Origin: Terrirubrum flagellatum
GTDB lineage: Bacteria; Pseudomonadota; Alphaproteobacteria; Rhizobiales; Beijerinckiaceae
Length of the DNA stretch: 64,000 nucleotides
Reading direction: 5' to 3'
Assembly (NCBI RefSeq): GCF_022059845.1
Contig: NZ_CP091851.1
Span: 4,701,501-4,765,500 of the forward strand
In this document: positions 53,819 to 62,798 of the stretch, piece after piece
How the letters are laid out: each line of letters starts with the position of its first letter
Numbering within the stretch: position 1 is the first letter of the stretch
Made by a program: the position numbers and the translations under genes
The notes under the pieces: model-generated
Databases searched by the model: none
What the model saw: the letters and a program-made list of their open reading frames with translations, nothing else
What the model was told of the DNA's origin: nothing

Positions 53819-55102
53819 TCAGGCGGCGAGAAGCGTTTCGCCGTCCTCGGCCTCGATGCGCGTATATACGATTTCGCCGCGCGGCCGCGCCGCCGTAAAT
53901 TTCACCAGTGAGAAATCCTCGGTGCGGCCCATGCCGTTGGCTTCGGTCAGCACCCGCTGATGCGAGCCGACAAAGCGCGCGAGATGGCGCTTCCGCGCCG
54001 CGTCGCCACGCGCGATCAGGCGCCTCGCCCGTTCTTTCGCGATGTCGCGCGGCGTCTGCGGCATCCGCGCCGCCGGCGTGCCCCCGCGCGGCGAATAGGG
54101 GAAGATATGCAGCCAGGTCAGGCCGCATTCCTCCACGAGATCGAGCGAACGCGCGAAATGCTCTTCGGTCTCGGTCGGAAATCCCGTGATGATGTCGGCG
54201 CCGAAGACGATGTCGGGGCGTAGGTCGCGCAGCTTCGCACAAGCCTCGATCGCCTGAGCGCGCGAGTGGCGGCGCTTCATGCGCTTCAGGATGAGATCGT
54301 CGCCCGCCTGCAGCGAGAGATGGGCGTAAGGCATCAGCCGCGGCTCGTTCGCATAGGCGTCGAGCAGCGCGGAATCGAGTTCAGCGACATCGATCGAAGA
54401 CAGGCGCAGGCGCGGCAATTCGGGGACATGCTTCAGCACCTGCGCGACGAGCGTTCCAAGCTTCGGCCCGCCGGGAAGATCGGTCCCCCACGATGTCAGG
54501 TCGACGCCGGTCAGAACGATCTCCTTCACGCCCGACGCAACAAGGCGGCGCGCCTGCGCGACGATCGCGCCCATGGGCGCCGAGCGCGAATTGCCGCGCC
54601 CGAATGGAATGACGCAGAACGTGCAGCGATGGTCGCATCCGTCCTGCGCCTTGATGAAAGCGCGGGTGTGCTTATCGAAACCATCGAGCATGAAGGGCGC
54701 GGTGTCGCGCACGGTCATGATGTCGCCGACCACAACCTTCTCCGCGAGGTCGACTCCGAAAGCGGGCGTGATTTCCGCGCGCATTGTTTCGGCGCGATCT
54801 GCGCGCCAGACCTCGGCGTTCATCTTCTCGTGATTGCCGAGCACGCGGTCGACTTCCGGCATGGCGGCGAAACGCGCAGGCTCGATCTGCGCGGCGCAGC
54901 CGGTCACGACGATGGTGGCGTCCGGGCGATCGCGTCGCAGGCGGCGGATCGATTGCCGCGCCTGCCGCGTCGCTTCCGCGGTCACTGCGCAGGTGTTGAC
55001 GACGATGAGATTGTCGCGCCCGGCGTCCTCCGCCGCGCGTTTGATCGCTTCGGACTCGTGGATGTTGAGCCGGCAGCCGAATGTGACGACATCGACGCCC
55101 AC
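53819..55102 (-). CDS. mtaB: tRNA t6A37 methylthiotransferase MtaB
   Basis: 427 residues. Radical-SAM methylthiotransferase that turns t6A37 into ms2t6A37 in ANN-decoding tRNAs. N-terminal UPF0004 domain has the first cluster cysteines (TFGCRLN, VNTCAVT, TGCAAQ); the radical-SAM loop is QDGCDHRCTFCVIPFGRG (CxxxCxxC). A C-terminal TRAM-like region (GRTEDFSLVKFTAARPRGEIVYTRI) binds tRNA. It starts four bases after dapF in the same direction, a conserved alphaproteobacterial pair. Confidence 0.96.
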   Translation of the reverse strand: MGVDVVTFGCRLNIHESEAIKRAAEDAGRDNLIVVNTCAVTAEATRQARQSIRRLRRDRPDATIVVTGCAAQIEPARFAAMPEVDRVLGNHEKMNAEVWRADRAETMRAEITPAFGVDLAEKVVVGDIMTVRDTAPFMLDGFDKHTRAFIKAQDGCDHRCTFCVIPFGRGNSRSAPMGAIVAQARRLVASGVKEIVLTGVDLTSWGTDLPGGPKLGTLVAQVLKHVPELPRLRLSSIDVAELDSALLDAYANEPRLMPYAHLSLQAGDDLILKRMKRRHSRAQAIEACAKLRDLRPDIVFGADIITGFPTETEEHFARSLDLVEECGLTWLHIFPYSPRGGTPAARMPQTPRDIAKERARRLIARGDAARKRHLARFVGSHQRVLTEANGMGRTEDFSLVKFTAARPRGEIVYTRIEAEDGETLLAA

Positions 55103-55106
55103 GGCG

Positions 55107-55991
55107 TTATGCCGCTCCGGCGAAGAGCGACGGCGCGAGCGTCCCTTCCCATTCGAGTTCGACAGGCCCGGTCATCAGCACATGGCCGTCGGATTCGCGC
55201 CATTCGATTTCGAGATCGCCGCCAGGCAGCGTCACGATCGCCTTGCGATCGGTGAGATCCTTGCGCGCTCCCGCTACGACAGCCGCGCAGGCGGCGCTGC
55301 CGCAGGCGCGCGTGAGGCCCGCGCCGCGCTCCCACACCTTCAGGATGATGTGATCGCGCGAGGCGACGTGAGCGAGCGAGATGTTGGCGCGCTCGGGGAA
55401 GATCGGATGATTCTCGAGCAGCGGCCCGATCTTGTCGAGCTGATAGGCTTCGACATCATCGACCCAGAAGATCGCATGCGGATTGCCCATGCTCACCGCG
55501 GAGGGCGTGTGCAGGATGGGATCGTCGATCGGGCCGATCTGCAACTCGATGCCCGTGGTGTCATGGAAAGGATCGCGCAGCGGGATTTCGTCCCAGCGCA
55601 AGCGCGGCGCGCCCATGTCGACGGTGTAGCGCCCATCCTCGCGGCGCAGCGTCGGCAGCAGTCCCGCCTTGGTCTCCAGCACGAGGCGCCCGGCGCCGGC
55701 GCGGCCCATCTCGCGATCCTCGCCCATCGCCCAGGCGACGCAGCGCGTGCCGTTGCCGCACGCGCCAGCTTCCGAGCCGTCGGTATTGTAGATGTTCATG
55801 AAGGCGTCGCTGCGCGGCGAACGCGCGTCATGCAGCACCATGAGCTGGTCGAAGTGCGAGCGCGGGTCGCGCGCGATGGCGGCGGCCTCGTCCGCTCCGA
55901 CGACGATCCGCGTGCCGCGCAGATCGAGCACGGTGATCTCGTTGCCGAGCCCGTTCATCTTGAGGAAGCGGCGATTGGCGAGCGGGTTCAT
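55107..55991 (-). CDS. dapF: Diaminopimelate epimerase
   Basis: 294 residues from ATG 55991. Converts LL- to meso-diaminopimelate for peptidoglycan and lysine. The two catalytic cysteines are in [12 protein letters not shown] and [13 protein letters not shown]; the start [15 protein letters not shown] is nearly standard (MNGLGNDF). The frame runs on to 56069 but without family likeness. Followed by mtaB four bases later. Confidence 0.96.
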   Translation of the reverse strand: MNPLANRRFLKMNGLGNEITVLDLRGTRIVVGADEAAAIARDPRSHFDQLMVLHDARSPRSDAFMNIYNTDGSEAGACGNGTRCVAWAMGEDREMGRAGAGRLVLETKAGLLPTLRREDGRYTVDMGAPRLRWDEIPLRDPFHDTTGIELQIGPIDDPILHTPSAVSMGNPHAIFWVDDVEAYQLDKIGPLLENHPIFPERANISLAHVASRDHIILKVWERGAGLTRACGSAACAAVVAGARKDLTDRKAIVTLPGGDLEIEWRESDGHVLMTGPVELEWEGTLAPSLFAGAA

Positions 55992-56128
55992 CGGAATGTC
56001 ATCTTCAGGGCGTCCCGCATATAGGCGAGCGCCGCTTTCGACGCGAGTCCGGGAACGCGCGGTGGTCACGCGCTTTGAATGTTCGTATGGTCATTCAGAC
56101 GGGCGATCCAGGAACACCAGCCGCGCGC

Positions 56129-57046
56129 ATGCCAACCTTCCGCCTTCTTGCATCGATTTTCGCATTGAGCGTGGTGACGACCGTCGCGTCGGCCCAGACT
56201 CCGCCGGCGCAGCAGCCCGCGGCGCCTTCCGGCGGCGTCGCGCCGCCAGCGAAGGTCGAATCACAGCCCCTGCCGCCTCCGACCGGAACAATCGAAGCGC
56301 CGAAGCCGGCCGAAGCGCAGACCGCCCAGCCGGCAGCGCCGGCTCAATCTGCGCCAGCCCCTGCTCAAGCCGCTCCCGCGGCTCCTGCTCCGCAACAGGC
56401 CGCCCCAGCGCCCGCAACGCCAGTTCCGGCGATGCCAACGCCGCCTCAACAGGCGACTCCAGCGCCTGCCGTGCCGGGCGCGCCCGCTCCGGCGCAGCCT
56501 CCTGTCCAGCAGGCGACTCCGGCTCCTGCGCCGGGAACGCCAGACGCGACGGCGACGCTCGCGCCGGGGACGACCGATCCCAGCGGCGCCGATGAAGTGA
56601 TGTTGACGTCGAAGCCCGTCGCTTCGCTCAAGGGTGCGGCCAACTGGGATGGAGGCTTCGTCAAGATCCAGGCGGCGCTGCTGATCATCCGCACCGAACT
56701 CAACAAGGCGAAGATCAGGACGGCGGGCCGGCCGCTGACGGTTTTCCTGTCGTCGGACGACGACAAGTTCAACTTCGAGGCGATGATCCCGATCGATCCC
56801 GCGACCGACATGGCGACGCAACTGGGATCAGAGGTGAAGCTGTCGCAGACGCCAGCGGGCAAGGCGATCCGCTTCGGCCACAAGGGCGCCTATGACAATA
56901 TCGATGAGACCTACGAAGTGCTGACCGCCTATCTCGACGCCAAGGGCATCGAGGCGAAGGACGCCTTCATCGAGGAATATCTGACCGAAAATCTCGCGCC
57001 GTCGGATGAGAATTTCGAACTGCAGATTTACGTGCAACCGAAATAA
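56129..57046 (+). CDS. Secreted Pro/Ala-rich protein with GyrI-like domain
   Basis: 305 residues from ATG 56129. Signal peptide MPTFRLLASIFALSVVTTVASAQ, then about 140 residues of Pro/Ala/Gln repeats (PAPAQAAPAAPAPQQAAP), a likely wall-spanning or flexible stalk. The C-terminal 140 residues form a GyrI-like/effector-binding fold (KAIRFGHKGAYDNIDETYEVLTAYL) normally found in the cytoplasm in AraC/MerR regulators and DNA gyrase inhibitor. A periplasmic GyrI-like domain on a proline stalk is unusual; ligand unknown. The ATG at 56087 is an alternative. A hairpin terminator follows. Confidence 0.8.
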   Translation: MPTFRLLASIFALSVVTTVASAQTPPAQQPAAPSGGVAPPAKVESQPLPPPTGTIEAPKPAEAQTAQPAAPAQSAPAPAQAAPAAPAPQQAAPAPATPVPAMPTPPQQATPAPAVPGAPAPAQPPVQQATPAPAPGTPDATATLAPGTTDPSGADEVMLTSKPVASLKGAANWDGGFVKIQAALLIIRTELNKAKIRTAGRPLTVFLSSDDDKFNFEAMIPIDPATDMATQLGSEVKLSQTPAGKAIRFGHKGAYDNIDETYEVLTAYLDAKGIEAKDAFIEEYLTENLAPSDENFELQIYVQPK

Positions 57047-57074
57047 TTAGCCTCTTCGCCAAGCGGAATTCGCA

Positions 57075-57107
57075 GCGCGCGGCTCGAAGCCGCGCGTCTT
57101 TCTTTTG
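57075..57107 (+). terminator. Rho-independent terminator after the GyrI-like protein gene
   Basis: Stem GCGCGCGGCT (57075-57084) with AGCCGCGCGT (57088-57097), one G-T pair and a 3-base loop, followed by CTTTCTTTT. It lies 28 bases beyond the stop. Confidence 0.85.
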
Positions 57108-57197
57108 CGGCTGTGAAACACCTTTATCGTTCAAACGTTGGGGCTCCATCACGCGCGGCGCAGCCGGCGCGTCGACATCCAACATGAGGAGCGCGAG

Positions 57198-57701
57198 ATG
57201 GGTCTGTTCTCCAAGGACATCCAGACATTCGACAATCTGTTCACGCACACGCTGCAGGACATTTATTACGCCGAGAACCAGATCACCAAGGCGCTGCCGA
57301 AGATGATCGACATGGCGACGAGTCCGCAACTCAAACAGGCGTTCCAGGGCCATTTGCGCGAGACGGAAGGGCACATCAAGCGGCTCGAGCAGGTGTTCAA
57401 GCTGCACGGCCAGGAGCCGAAGGGCGTCGACTGTCCCGCGATCGACGGCATCATCGAGGAAGCGACGGATGTCGCCGGCGAGATCGAGGACAAGAATGTG
57501 CTCGACGCGGCTCTCATCGCTTCGGCGCAGGCCGTCGAGCATTACGAGATGACGCGCTACGGTTCGCTGATCGCCTGGGCTGAACAGCTCAAGCGGCCGG
57601 ACTGCGCGAAACTTTTCAAGCAGAATCTCGATGAGGAGAAGGCGACCGACAAGAAGTTGACGGGCATCGCCGAAAGCTCCGTCAACAGGATGGCTGCGTA
57701 A
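57198..57701 (+). CDS. Ferritin-like DUF892 (YciE-type) protein
   Basis: 167 residues from ATG 57198 with GAGGAGCG upstream. Four-helix ferritin-like bundle: LFTHTLQDIYYAENQITKALPKM, FQGHLRETEGHIKRLEQVF, AVEHYEMTRYGSLIAWA and LDEEKATDKKLT supply the Glu/His iron ligands. YciE-like proteins are linked to stress and biofilm in other bacteria; the exact role is unproven. Followed by a hairpin terminator. Confidence 0.92.
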   Translation: MGLFSKDIQTFDNLFTHTLQDIYYAENQITKALPKMIDMATSPQLKQAFQGHLRETEGHIKRLEQVFKLHGQEPKGVDCPAIDGIIEEATDVAGEIEDKNVLDAALIASAQAVEHYEMTRYGSLIAWAEQLKRPDCAKLFKQNLDEEKATDKKLTGIAESSVNRMAA

Positions 57702-57712
57702 TTCTCACAGCG

Positions 57713-57743
57713 GCGGCGGCGAATTTCGCCGCCGCTTTATTTT
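57713..57743 (+). terminator. Rho-independent terminator after the DUF892 gene
   Basis: GCGGCGGCG (57713-57721) and CGCCGCCGC (57727-57735) pair around AATTT, followed by TTTATTTT. The U run overlaps the stop codon of the convergent metallo-beta-lactamase gene. Confidence 0.8.
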
Positions 57744-58780
57744 GCGACGACGCGCTCGACGCCATTCTTTTCTCCCGCCCATGTCAGGCGGCCGAGACGC
57801 AGCATGTAATTCACATGCGCGAAGACTTCGCTGAAGGCGAAGCTCATCTGGTGCGGATCGGTCACGCGCGGGAAAATCACGGGGAGAAAATCGGAAACGG
57901 CTTTCGGCGCATCACGACAGGCGTCGGCGATCATCGCGCAGCGCTCTTCATGATGGGCGATGAGTTCGTCGCAGCGTTGATGCAGCCCGCGGAATGGCAG
58001 GCGATGGCCGGGAAGAACCAGCGCGTCGGCAGGCAGTTCGCGCGTCAGCGCATTCAATGAACGAATGAAAAGCCCGAGCGGATCGCCATCAGGTTCGACC
58101 GGCCAGACGCTGACATTCGGAGTGATCTTTTCGAGCACCTGATCGGCGGCGAGAAAGAGATTTTCCTCGCGGCAATAGAACATGATCTGCTCGGGCGCAT
58201 GGCCGTCGCCGCTGATCGCGGAAAAGACGCGCCCGCCGATCTTCAATTCGTCGCCGGCGACCATGCGCAGGAATGTCGGCGGCAGCGCGGTCACCATCTT
58301 GAGATAGTGATGTCCCTGCGTCGCGACGCGATCGGTCATTTCCGCGTCGAGACCGTGCCGCAAATAGAAATCGCGATAGACTTTCGCGTCGAGCGCGCCG
58401 GGACTGAGCGAAATGTTGAGGCAGGAGAGATAGGACGTCTGACTCGTCAGCAGCGGCAGGTCGAAGCGTTCGCACAGCCAGCCGGCGAGGCCGATATGAT
58501 CGGGATGATAGTGGGTGACGATGAGGCGCGTCAGCTTGCGCCCCGCAAGCGGGCCCGAGATCAGCGCTTCCCAAGCGTCGCGCGTCGGCTGGTTCGCGAT
58601 GCCGGTGTCGATGACGGCCCAGCCGTCGCCATCGTCGATGAGATAGATGTTGACGTGATCGAGCCTGAAGGGGAGCGCAATGCGCGCCCAGAGGATGCCC
58701 GGCGCAACCTCGATGACGCCGCCGCTGGCGGGCGCTTCCGGGAAGGGAAAGGCGAGGGGCTTATCCTGGGTCTTCAGCAC
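57737..58780 (-). CDS. Metallo-beta-lactamase-fold hydrolase
   Basis: 347 residues. Zinc signature THYHPDHIGLAGW, upstream AVIDTGIAN, SGDGHAPEQIMFYC and VLPGHRLPFRGL. The C-terminal helical segment (AVSDFLPVIFP...FAHVNYMLRLGRL) is the extra domain of the lactamase_B group seen in acyl-type hydrolases of this family. Substrate unknown. Its own start codon, ATG 58780, faces the next hydrolase gene 103 bases away in the same direction. Confidence 0.9.
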   Translation of the reverse strand: MLKTQDKPLAFPFPEAPASGGVIEVAPGILWARIALPFRLDHVNIYLIDDGDGWAVIDTGIANQPTRDAWEALISGPLAGRKLTRLIVTHYHPDHIGLAGWLCERFDLPLLTSQTSYLSCLNISLSPGALDAKVYRDFYLRHGLDAEMTDRVATQGHHYLKMVTALPPTFLRMVAGDELKIGGRVFSAISGDGHAPEQIMFYCREENLFLAADQVLEKITPNVSVWPVEPDGDPLGLFIRSLNALTRELPADALVLPGHRLPFRGLHQRCDELIAHHEERCAMIADACRDAPKAVSDFLPVIFPRVTDPHQMSFAFSEVFAHVNYMLRLGRLTWAGEKNGVERVVAK

Positions 58781-58883
58781 TGATCACCTGCGCTCCGGCA
58801 GGCGCCGGCGAATTTGCTTAGGAGCGACGCGCCGGCTCGTAAAGGCGCGGCAGCCATCGCCGCCTCGCATGGATGCCGCCCTG

Positions 58884-59996
58884 TCAGGCTCGCGGACTCG
58901 TGGGATGATCGGACGAGTTTGTCGCGACCTTTGGCGCCATCCAGTGTTCGCCCGGCCGCAGCGTGCGGAATTTGTCCGCGCTGATTCCAAGCTTCTCGCG
59001 CGCGATTTTCAGCCCCTCGACCGGCCGTTCGATTCCCTCATTGGTGAGATGGAACGTGCCCCAGTGATGGCCGAGCGCGTAGTCCGCGCCGCAATCGAGA
59101 AAGGCGCGCGCGGCCTCCTCGGGATTCTGATGTTGCGACGCCATCATCCAGCGCGGCTCGTAGGCGCCGATCGGCAGAAGCGCGAAACGGAAGCCGCCAT
59201 GCTTCTCCTTCACGGCGCGATAATAAATCCCGTCGTGATAACCGGAGTCGCCGACGGCGAAGATTTTGCCGCCCGGCGTCTCGATCACGAAGGCGGTCCA
59301 CAGCGCCATGCGCCGGTCGAGCACGCCGCGCGCCGACCAGTGATGGCAGGGCTCCAGCGTCACCGCGACATTCTTCGCGATCTGAACGCGCGCGCCCCAG
59401 TCATGCGCCTCGGCCCAGATCGTGGGATTGCGCTCCCAGATGACCTTGTCATTGCCAAGCGCGGCGACCACGCGCGGCTGGTCGCGCTCATGCAGCTTCG
59501 TCAATGTCGCGACGTCGAGATGGTCGTAGTGATTGTGCGTGATAAGAACGAGATCGATTTTCGGGAGATCGTCGAACAGCACGCCCGGCCCGTTCGCGCG
59601 CTTCGGGCCGGCGAAGGTGAAGGGGCTCGCGCGCTCCGACCAGACCGGATCGAGCAGGATGTTGAGGCCGGCCGTCTGGATGAGCGTGCTGGCGTGACCG
59701 ATGAAGCTGACGCGGAGATCGTCGCCCTCGACCTTCGCCGGCGGCGTGTCGCGGACATTGGAGGGGTAGGAGGCCGGCCAGGGCTCGCGGCCGCCGCTCA
59801 ACTGCCAGCGCAGGAGGTTGCCGAAACCGGAGGGTTCGCGGCCGCCGGGATTGAAGAAGCGCAGCCCGTCGAAATGATCGGAGACCGGCCCCTCGTAATA
59901 GGGATTGTGGGTCGACTTCCAGAAGCCCCAGCCGAACCCGCCGGTTCCGGCGAGGCCGAGATAGCCTAGAAATTTAAGAAAGCGGCGGCGATTCAT
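58884..59996 (-). CDS. Tat-exported UlaG/NAPE-PLD-like metallo-hydrolase
   Basis: 370 residues from ATG 59996. The N terminus MNRRRFLKFLGYLGLAG has an RRRFLK twin-arginine signal, so the folded enzyme is likely sent to the periplasm. The zinc motif THNHYDHLDVATL, VSFIGHASTLIQTAG, LPIGAYEPRWMM and ALGHHWGTFHLT match the UlaG/NAPE-phospholipase D-like group of metallo-beta-lactamase folds, so a membrane-lipid or phosphodiester substrate is plausible. An upstream frame to 60167 is not family-like. Confidence 0.88.
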   Translation of the reverse strand: MNRRRFLKFLGYLGLAGTGGFGWGFWKSTHNPYYEGPVSDHFDGLRFFNPGGREPSGFGNLLRWQLSGGREPWPASYPSNVRDTPPAKVEGDDLRVSFIGHASTLIQTAGLNILLDPVWSERASPFTFAGPKRANGPGVLFDDLPKIDLVLITHNHYDHLDVATLTKLHERDQPRVVAALGNDKVIWERNPTIWAEAHDWGARVQIAKNVAVTLEPCHHWSARGVLDRRMALWTAFVIETPGGKIFAVGDSGYHDGIYYRAVKEKHGGFRFALLPIGAYEPRWMMASQHQNPEEAARAFLDCGADYALGHHWGTFHLTNEGIERPVEGLKIAREKLGISADKFRTLRPGEHWMAPKVATNSSDHPTSPRA

Positions 59997-60307
59997 GCCG
60001 TTATCCGTTTCGTGAGCGCCTGGCATCATATCATGCAGCGGCGGCGCGGGCGCAATCGGGACTGATTTTCCTTGACTTTCCGGCCTCCCGGAGCGAGGGA
60101 CCGATCGTAATTCAGCTCGCAGATCAGTCTGAGAGCCGCCGACCGGGCCTGTGAGCCCGGAGGTCAACGTCCGGCAGCGCGTCGCGCCCCCGGGCGCGAC
60201 GGAGTTTGGAATGCCCGCTTTCGCTGTCGCGAAGCGGGTGCGCGCCCCGGGCGAATTTGGTTTGGACGCCTATATCCGTGTGAACGGATCAGGCTGAGGA
60301 GATCGGG
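59997..60307. promoter_or_regulatory. Divergent region between metallo-hydrolase and ffh genes
   Basis: A 311-bp gap that must hold both promoters. It contains a perfect 10-bp palindromic stem (CGTCGCGCCC 60180-60189, GGGCGCGACG 60192-60201) without a U run, and a looser one around 60211-60235 (CCCGCTTTCGC...GCGAAGCGGG). These may be regulator sites or folded leader elements. AGGAG ahead of the ffh ATG is evident (CTGAGGAGATCGGG). Confidence 0.45.
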
Positions 60308-61876
60308 ATGTTCGAGGGCCTCTCGGGCAAATTGACCAGCGTTTTCGACCGCCTGCGCGGTCGCGGCGCGCTGACGGAAGCCGATGTCAACGAGGCGATG
60401 CGCGAGGTTCGCCGGGCGCTCCTCGAGGCCGACGTGGCGCTCGATGTCGCCCGCTCCTTCATCGACCGGGTGCGCAACCGCGCCGTCGGCTATGAGGTGA
60501 TCCGTTCGGTCACGCCGGGCCAGCAGGTCGTCAAGATCGTCCAGGACGAGTTGATCGCGACGCTCGGCGGCGAGGGACAGGCGATCAATCTCGAAGCCGT
60601 GCCGCCCGTCGCCATCCTGATGGTCGGCCTGCAGGGCTCGGGCAAGACGACGACGACGGCCAAGATCGCGAAGCGCCTGACCGACCGGCAGAAGAAGAAG
60701 GTCCTCATCGCCTCGCTCGATACGCGCCGCCCGGCGGCGATGGAGCAGCTCGCCATTCTCGGCAAACAGGTCGGCGTCGACGTGCTGCCGATCATCGCCG
60801 GCCAGACGGCGGTCCAGATCGCCGGCCGCGCGCTGAACGCGGCGCGTCTTGGCGGCTACGACGTCGTCATGCTCGACACCGCCGGCCGCACCACGGTCGA
60901 TGACGAGCTGATGGCGGAAGCGGCCGAGGTGAAGGCCGCGACCAATCCGCACGAAGTGCTGCTCGTCGCCGACGCGTTGACCGGTCAGGACGCGGTCAAC
61001 ACGGCGCGCGCCTTCGATTCCGCGCTCGGCGTCACCGGCATCGTGCTGACCCGCGTCGATGGTGACGGCCGCGGCGGCGCTGCGCTGTCGATGCGCGCGG
61101 TGACGGGAAAGCCGATCAAGCTGATGGGCGTCGGCGAAAAGGTCGACGCGCTCGAAGATTTTCATCCCGGCCGCATCGCCAACCGCATTCTCGGCATGGG
61201 CGACATTGTCTCGCTCGTCGAGAAGGCGGCGGAGAATATCGACAGGGAGAAGGCCGAGGCGATCGCGCGCAAGATGCAGAAGGGCGCGTTCGATCTCGGC
61301 GATCTGCGCGACCAGCTTGCGCAGATGGAAAAGATCGGCGGCCTCGGCGGCGTGATGGGCATGCTGCCCGGCATGGGCAAGGTCAAGGACCAGATGGCCG
61401 CCGCCGGCATGAACGACAAGATGATCAAGCGCCAGCGCGCGGTCATCGACTCCATGACGCCGCAAGAACGCGCCAATCCCGATATTCTGAAAGCCTCGCG
61501 CAAGAAGCGCATCGCGGCCGGCGCCGGCACGACGGTCGAGCACGTCAACAAGCTCTTGAAGATGCATCGCGGCATGGCCGACATGATGAAGGCCATGGGC
61601 AAGGGCGGCCGCGGCGGCATGGCCGCGAAGCTTGGCCAGATGTTCGGAATCGGTGGCGGCATGCCGATGCCCTCTCCCGAGCAGATCGAGCAGATGCAAA
61701 AGCAGTTCGGCGTGACCCAGGGCGCGCCCGGTTCGGGCATTCCGACATCGCCGCCGCCGGGCCTGTTCGGCGGACCGAAGGGACCCGGGTTGCCGGGCCT
61801 TGGGGGAGCGAAGCTTCCCGGTCTCGGCGGACTGCCGGGCCTCGGCGGAAATCCGTTCGGGGCTAAGAAGAAGTGA
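60308..61876 (+). CDS. ffh: Signal recognition particle protein Ffh
   Basis: 522 residues. N domain (1-90), GTPase G domain with GLQGSGKTTTTAK (G1), DTRRPAA (G2), DTAGRT (G3), TRVDGDGRGG (G4), and GVGEKVDALEDF; methionine-rich M domain (about 325-450: GGLGGVMGMLPGMGK) binds 4.5S RNA and signal peptides. The C-terminal tail (about 455-522) is a Gly/Pro-rich extension (GGPKGPGLPGLGGAKLPG) not found in E. coli Ffh but common in alphaproteobacteria. Guides ribosomes to FtsY and SecYEG. Stop overlaps the next start. Confidence 0.98.
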   Translation: MFEGLSGKLTSVFDRLRGRGALTEADVNEAMREVRRALLEADVALDVARSFIDRVRNRAVGYEVIRSVTPGQQVVKIVQDELIATLGGEGQAINLEAVPPVAILMVGLQGSGKTTTTAKIAKRLTDRQKKKVLIASLDTRRPAAMEQLAILGKQVGVDVLPIIAGQTAVQIAGRALNAARLGGYDVVMLDTAGRTTVDDELMAEAAEVKAATNPHEVLLVADALTGQDAVNTARAFDSALGVTGIVLTRVDGDGRGGAALSMRAVTGKPIKLMGVGEKVDALEDFHPGRIANRILGMGDIVSLVEKAAENIDREKAEAIARKMQKGAFDLGDLRDQLAQMEKIGGLGGVMGMLPGMGKVKDQMAAAGMNDKMIKRQRAVIDSMTPQERANPDILKASRKKRIAAGAGTTVEHVNKLLKMHRGMADMMKAMGKGGRGGMAAKLGQMFGIGGGMPMPSPEQIEQMQKQFGVTQGAPGSGIPTSPPPGLFGGPKGPGLPGLGGAKLPGLGGLPGLGGNPFGAKKK

Positions 61877-62250
61877 GCACGGTCCGCTACATCGTCGCGG
61901 ATGTCGCAGCGGCGAAGCGCTTCTATGTCGAAGCGCTCGGATTCGCCGTCATGCAGGAATTCGGCGACGCCATGGCGATCATCTCGCGCGGCGATCTGAA
62001 GTTGTGGCTTGCCGGCCCGATGGCGTCGGCGTCGAAGCCGATGCCGGATGGGCGCAAGCCTGAGTCGGGCGGGTGGAATCGCATCGTCGTTGAAGTCGAC
62101 GACATCGACGCGCTTGTCGCGAAATTGAAAGCAGCGCATGTCGCGTTTCGCAATGAACCCTTTTCCGGCCCCGGCGGAACGCAGGTGCTGATCGAAGATC
62201 CCTCTGGCAATCCGATCGAGATTTTTCAGGCGCGCGGGGTCTCCACATGA
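61873..62250 (+). CDS. VOC-family (glyoxalase-like) protein
   Basis: 125 residues from GTG 61873, overlapping the ffh stop (GTGA). One VOC/glyoxalase fold: VRYIVADVAAAKRFYVEALGF first module and IVVEVDDIDALVAKLKAAH, EDPSGNPIEIFQ second. Metal-ligand Glu in EIFQ is visible. Substrate unknown. It is translationally coupled at both ends, an unusual passenger inside the ffh-rpsP operon. Confidence 0.88.
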   Translation: MSTVRYIVADVAAAKRFYVEALGFAVMQEFGDAMAIISRGDLKLWLAGPMASASKPMPDGRKPESGGWNRIVVEVDDIDALVAKLKAAHVAFRNEPFSGPGGTQVLIEDPSGNPIEIFQARGVST

Positions 62251-62774
62251 TTCCCGTGCTTGAAACAGAGCGCCTCGTGATGCGCGCCTTCCAGGCCAGC
62301 GATTTCGACGCCTTCGCGGCGTTCTACGCCGATGCGGAGCTCACGCATTTCGTCGGTGGTCCGCAGACGCGCTTCGAAGCGTGGCGCAACATGTCGGCGC
62401 GCTGCGGCTCGTGGATCCTGCGCGGTTTTGGCTACTGGGCGCTGGAGGCGAAAGCCGATGGAAAAATCGTCGGCTGGTGCGGGCTCACTTTTCCGGAAGG
62501 CTGGCCCGAACAGGAGATCGGCTGGTCGCTTTTTCGCGAGGGGCAGGGCAAGGGCTATGCGACGGAAGCCGCGCGCGCCGCGCGCGATTACGCCTACAAT
62601 GTTGCGGGCTGGACAACTGCGATCAGCCTGATCGATCCGCGCAATCACGCCTCGCGCAAGGTCGCGGAGCGGCTCGGCGCCCGCTACGAGCGCGACGTCC
62701 CGTTCCTCGGCAAGGAAATCGGCATTTACCGGCATCCTTCGCCTGCCGAACTGAAATCATCGCCCTCACACTGA
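62247..62774 (+). CDS. RimJ/RimL-type GNAT acetyltransferase
   Basis: 175 residues from ATG 62247 (ATGA overlap with the VOC gene). LETERLVMRAFQASDFDAFAAFYAD is the RimJ/RimL start; WPEQEIGWSLFREGQGKGYATEAARAA is motif A and SLIDPRNHASRKVAERLGA motif B. Such enzymes acetylate N-terminal amines of ribosomal proteins or small metabolites. It lies 24 bases before rpsP, so a ribosome-linked role is an attractive guess only. Confidence 0.9.
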   Translation: MIPVLETERLVMRAFQASDFDAFAAFYADAELTHFVGGPQTRFEAWRNMSARCGSWILRGFGYWALEAKADGKIVGWCGLTFPEGWPEQEIGWSLFREGQGKGYATEAARAARDYAYNVAGWTTAISLIDPRNHASRKVAERLGARYERDVPFLGKEIGIYRHPSPAELKSSPSH

Positions 62775-62798
62775 CACTGACTAGCTAAGGAGATCATC

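Noticed and set aside
60164-61699. 511-residue open frame on the minus strand opposite ffh
   Set aside because: It mirrors the ffh reading frame in a GC-rich gene; the translation is His/Arg/Asp-rich with no family likeness, while ffh is unmistakable.
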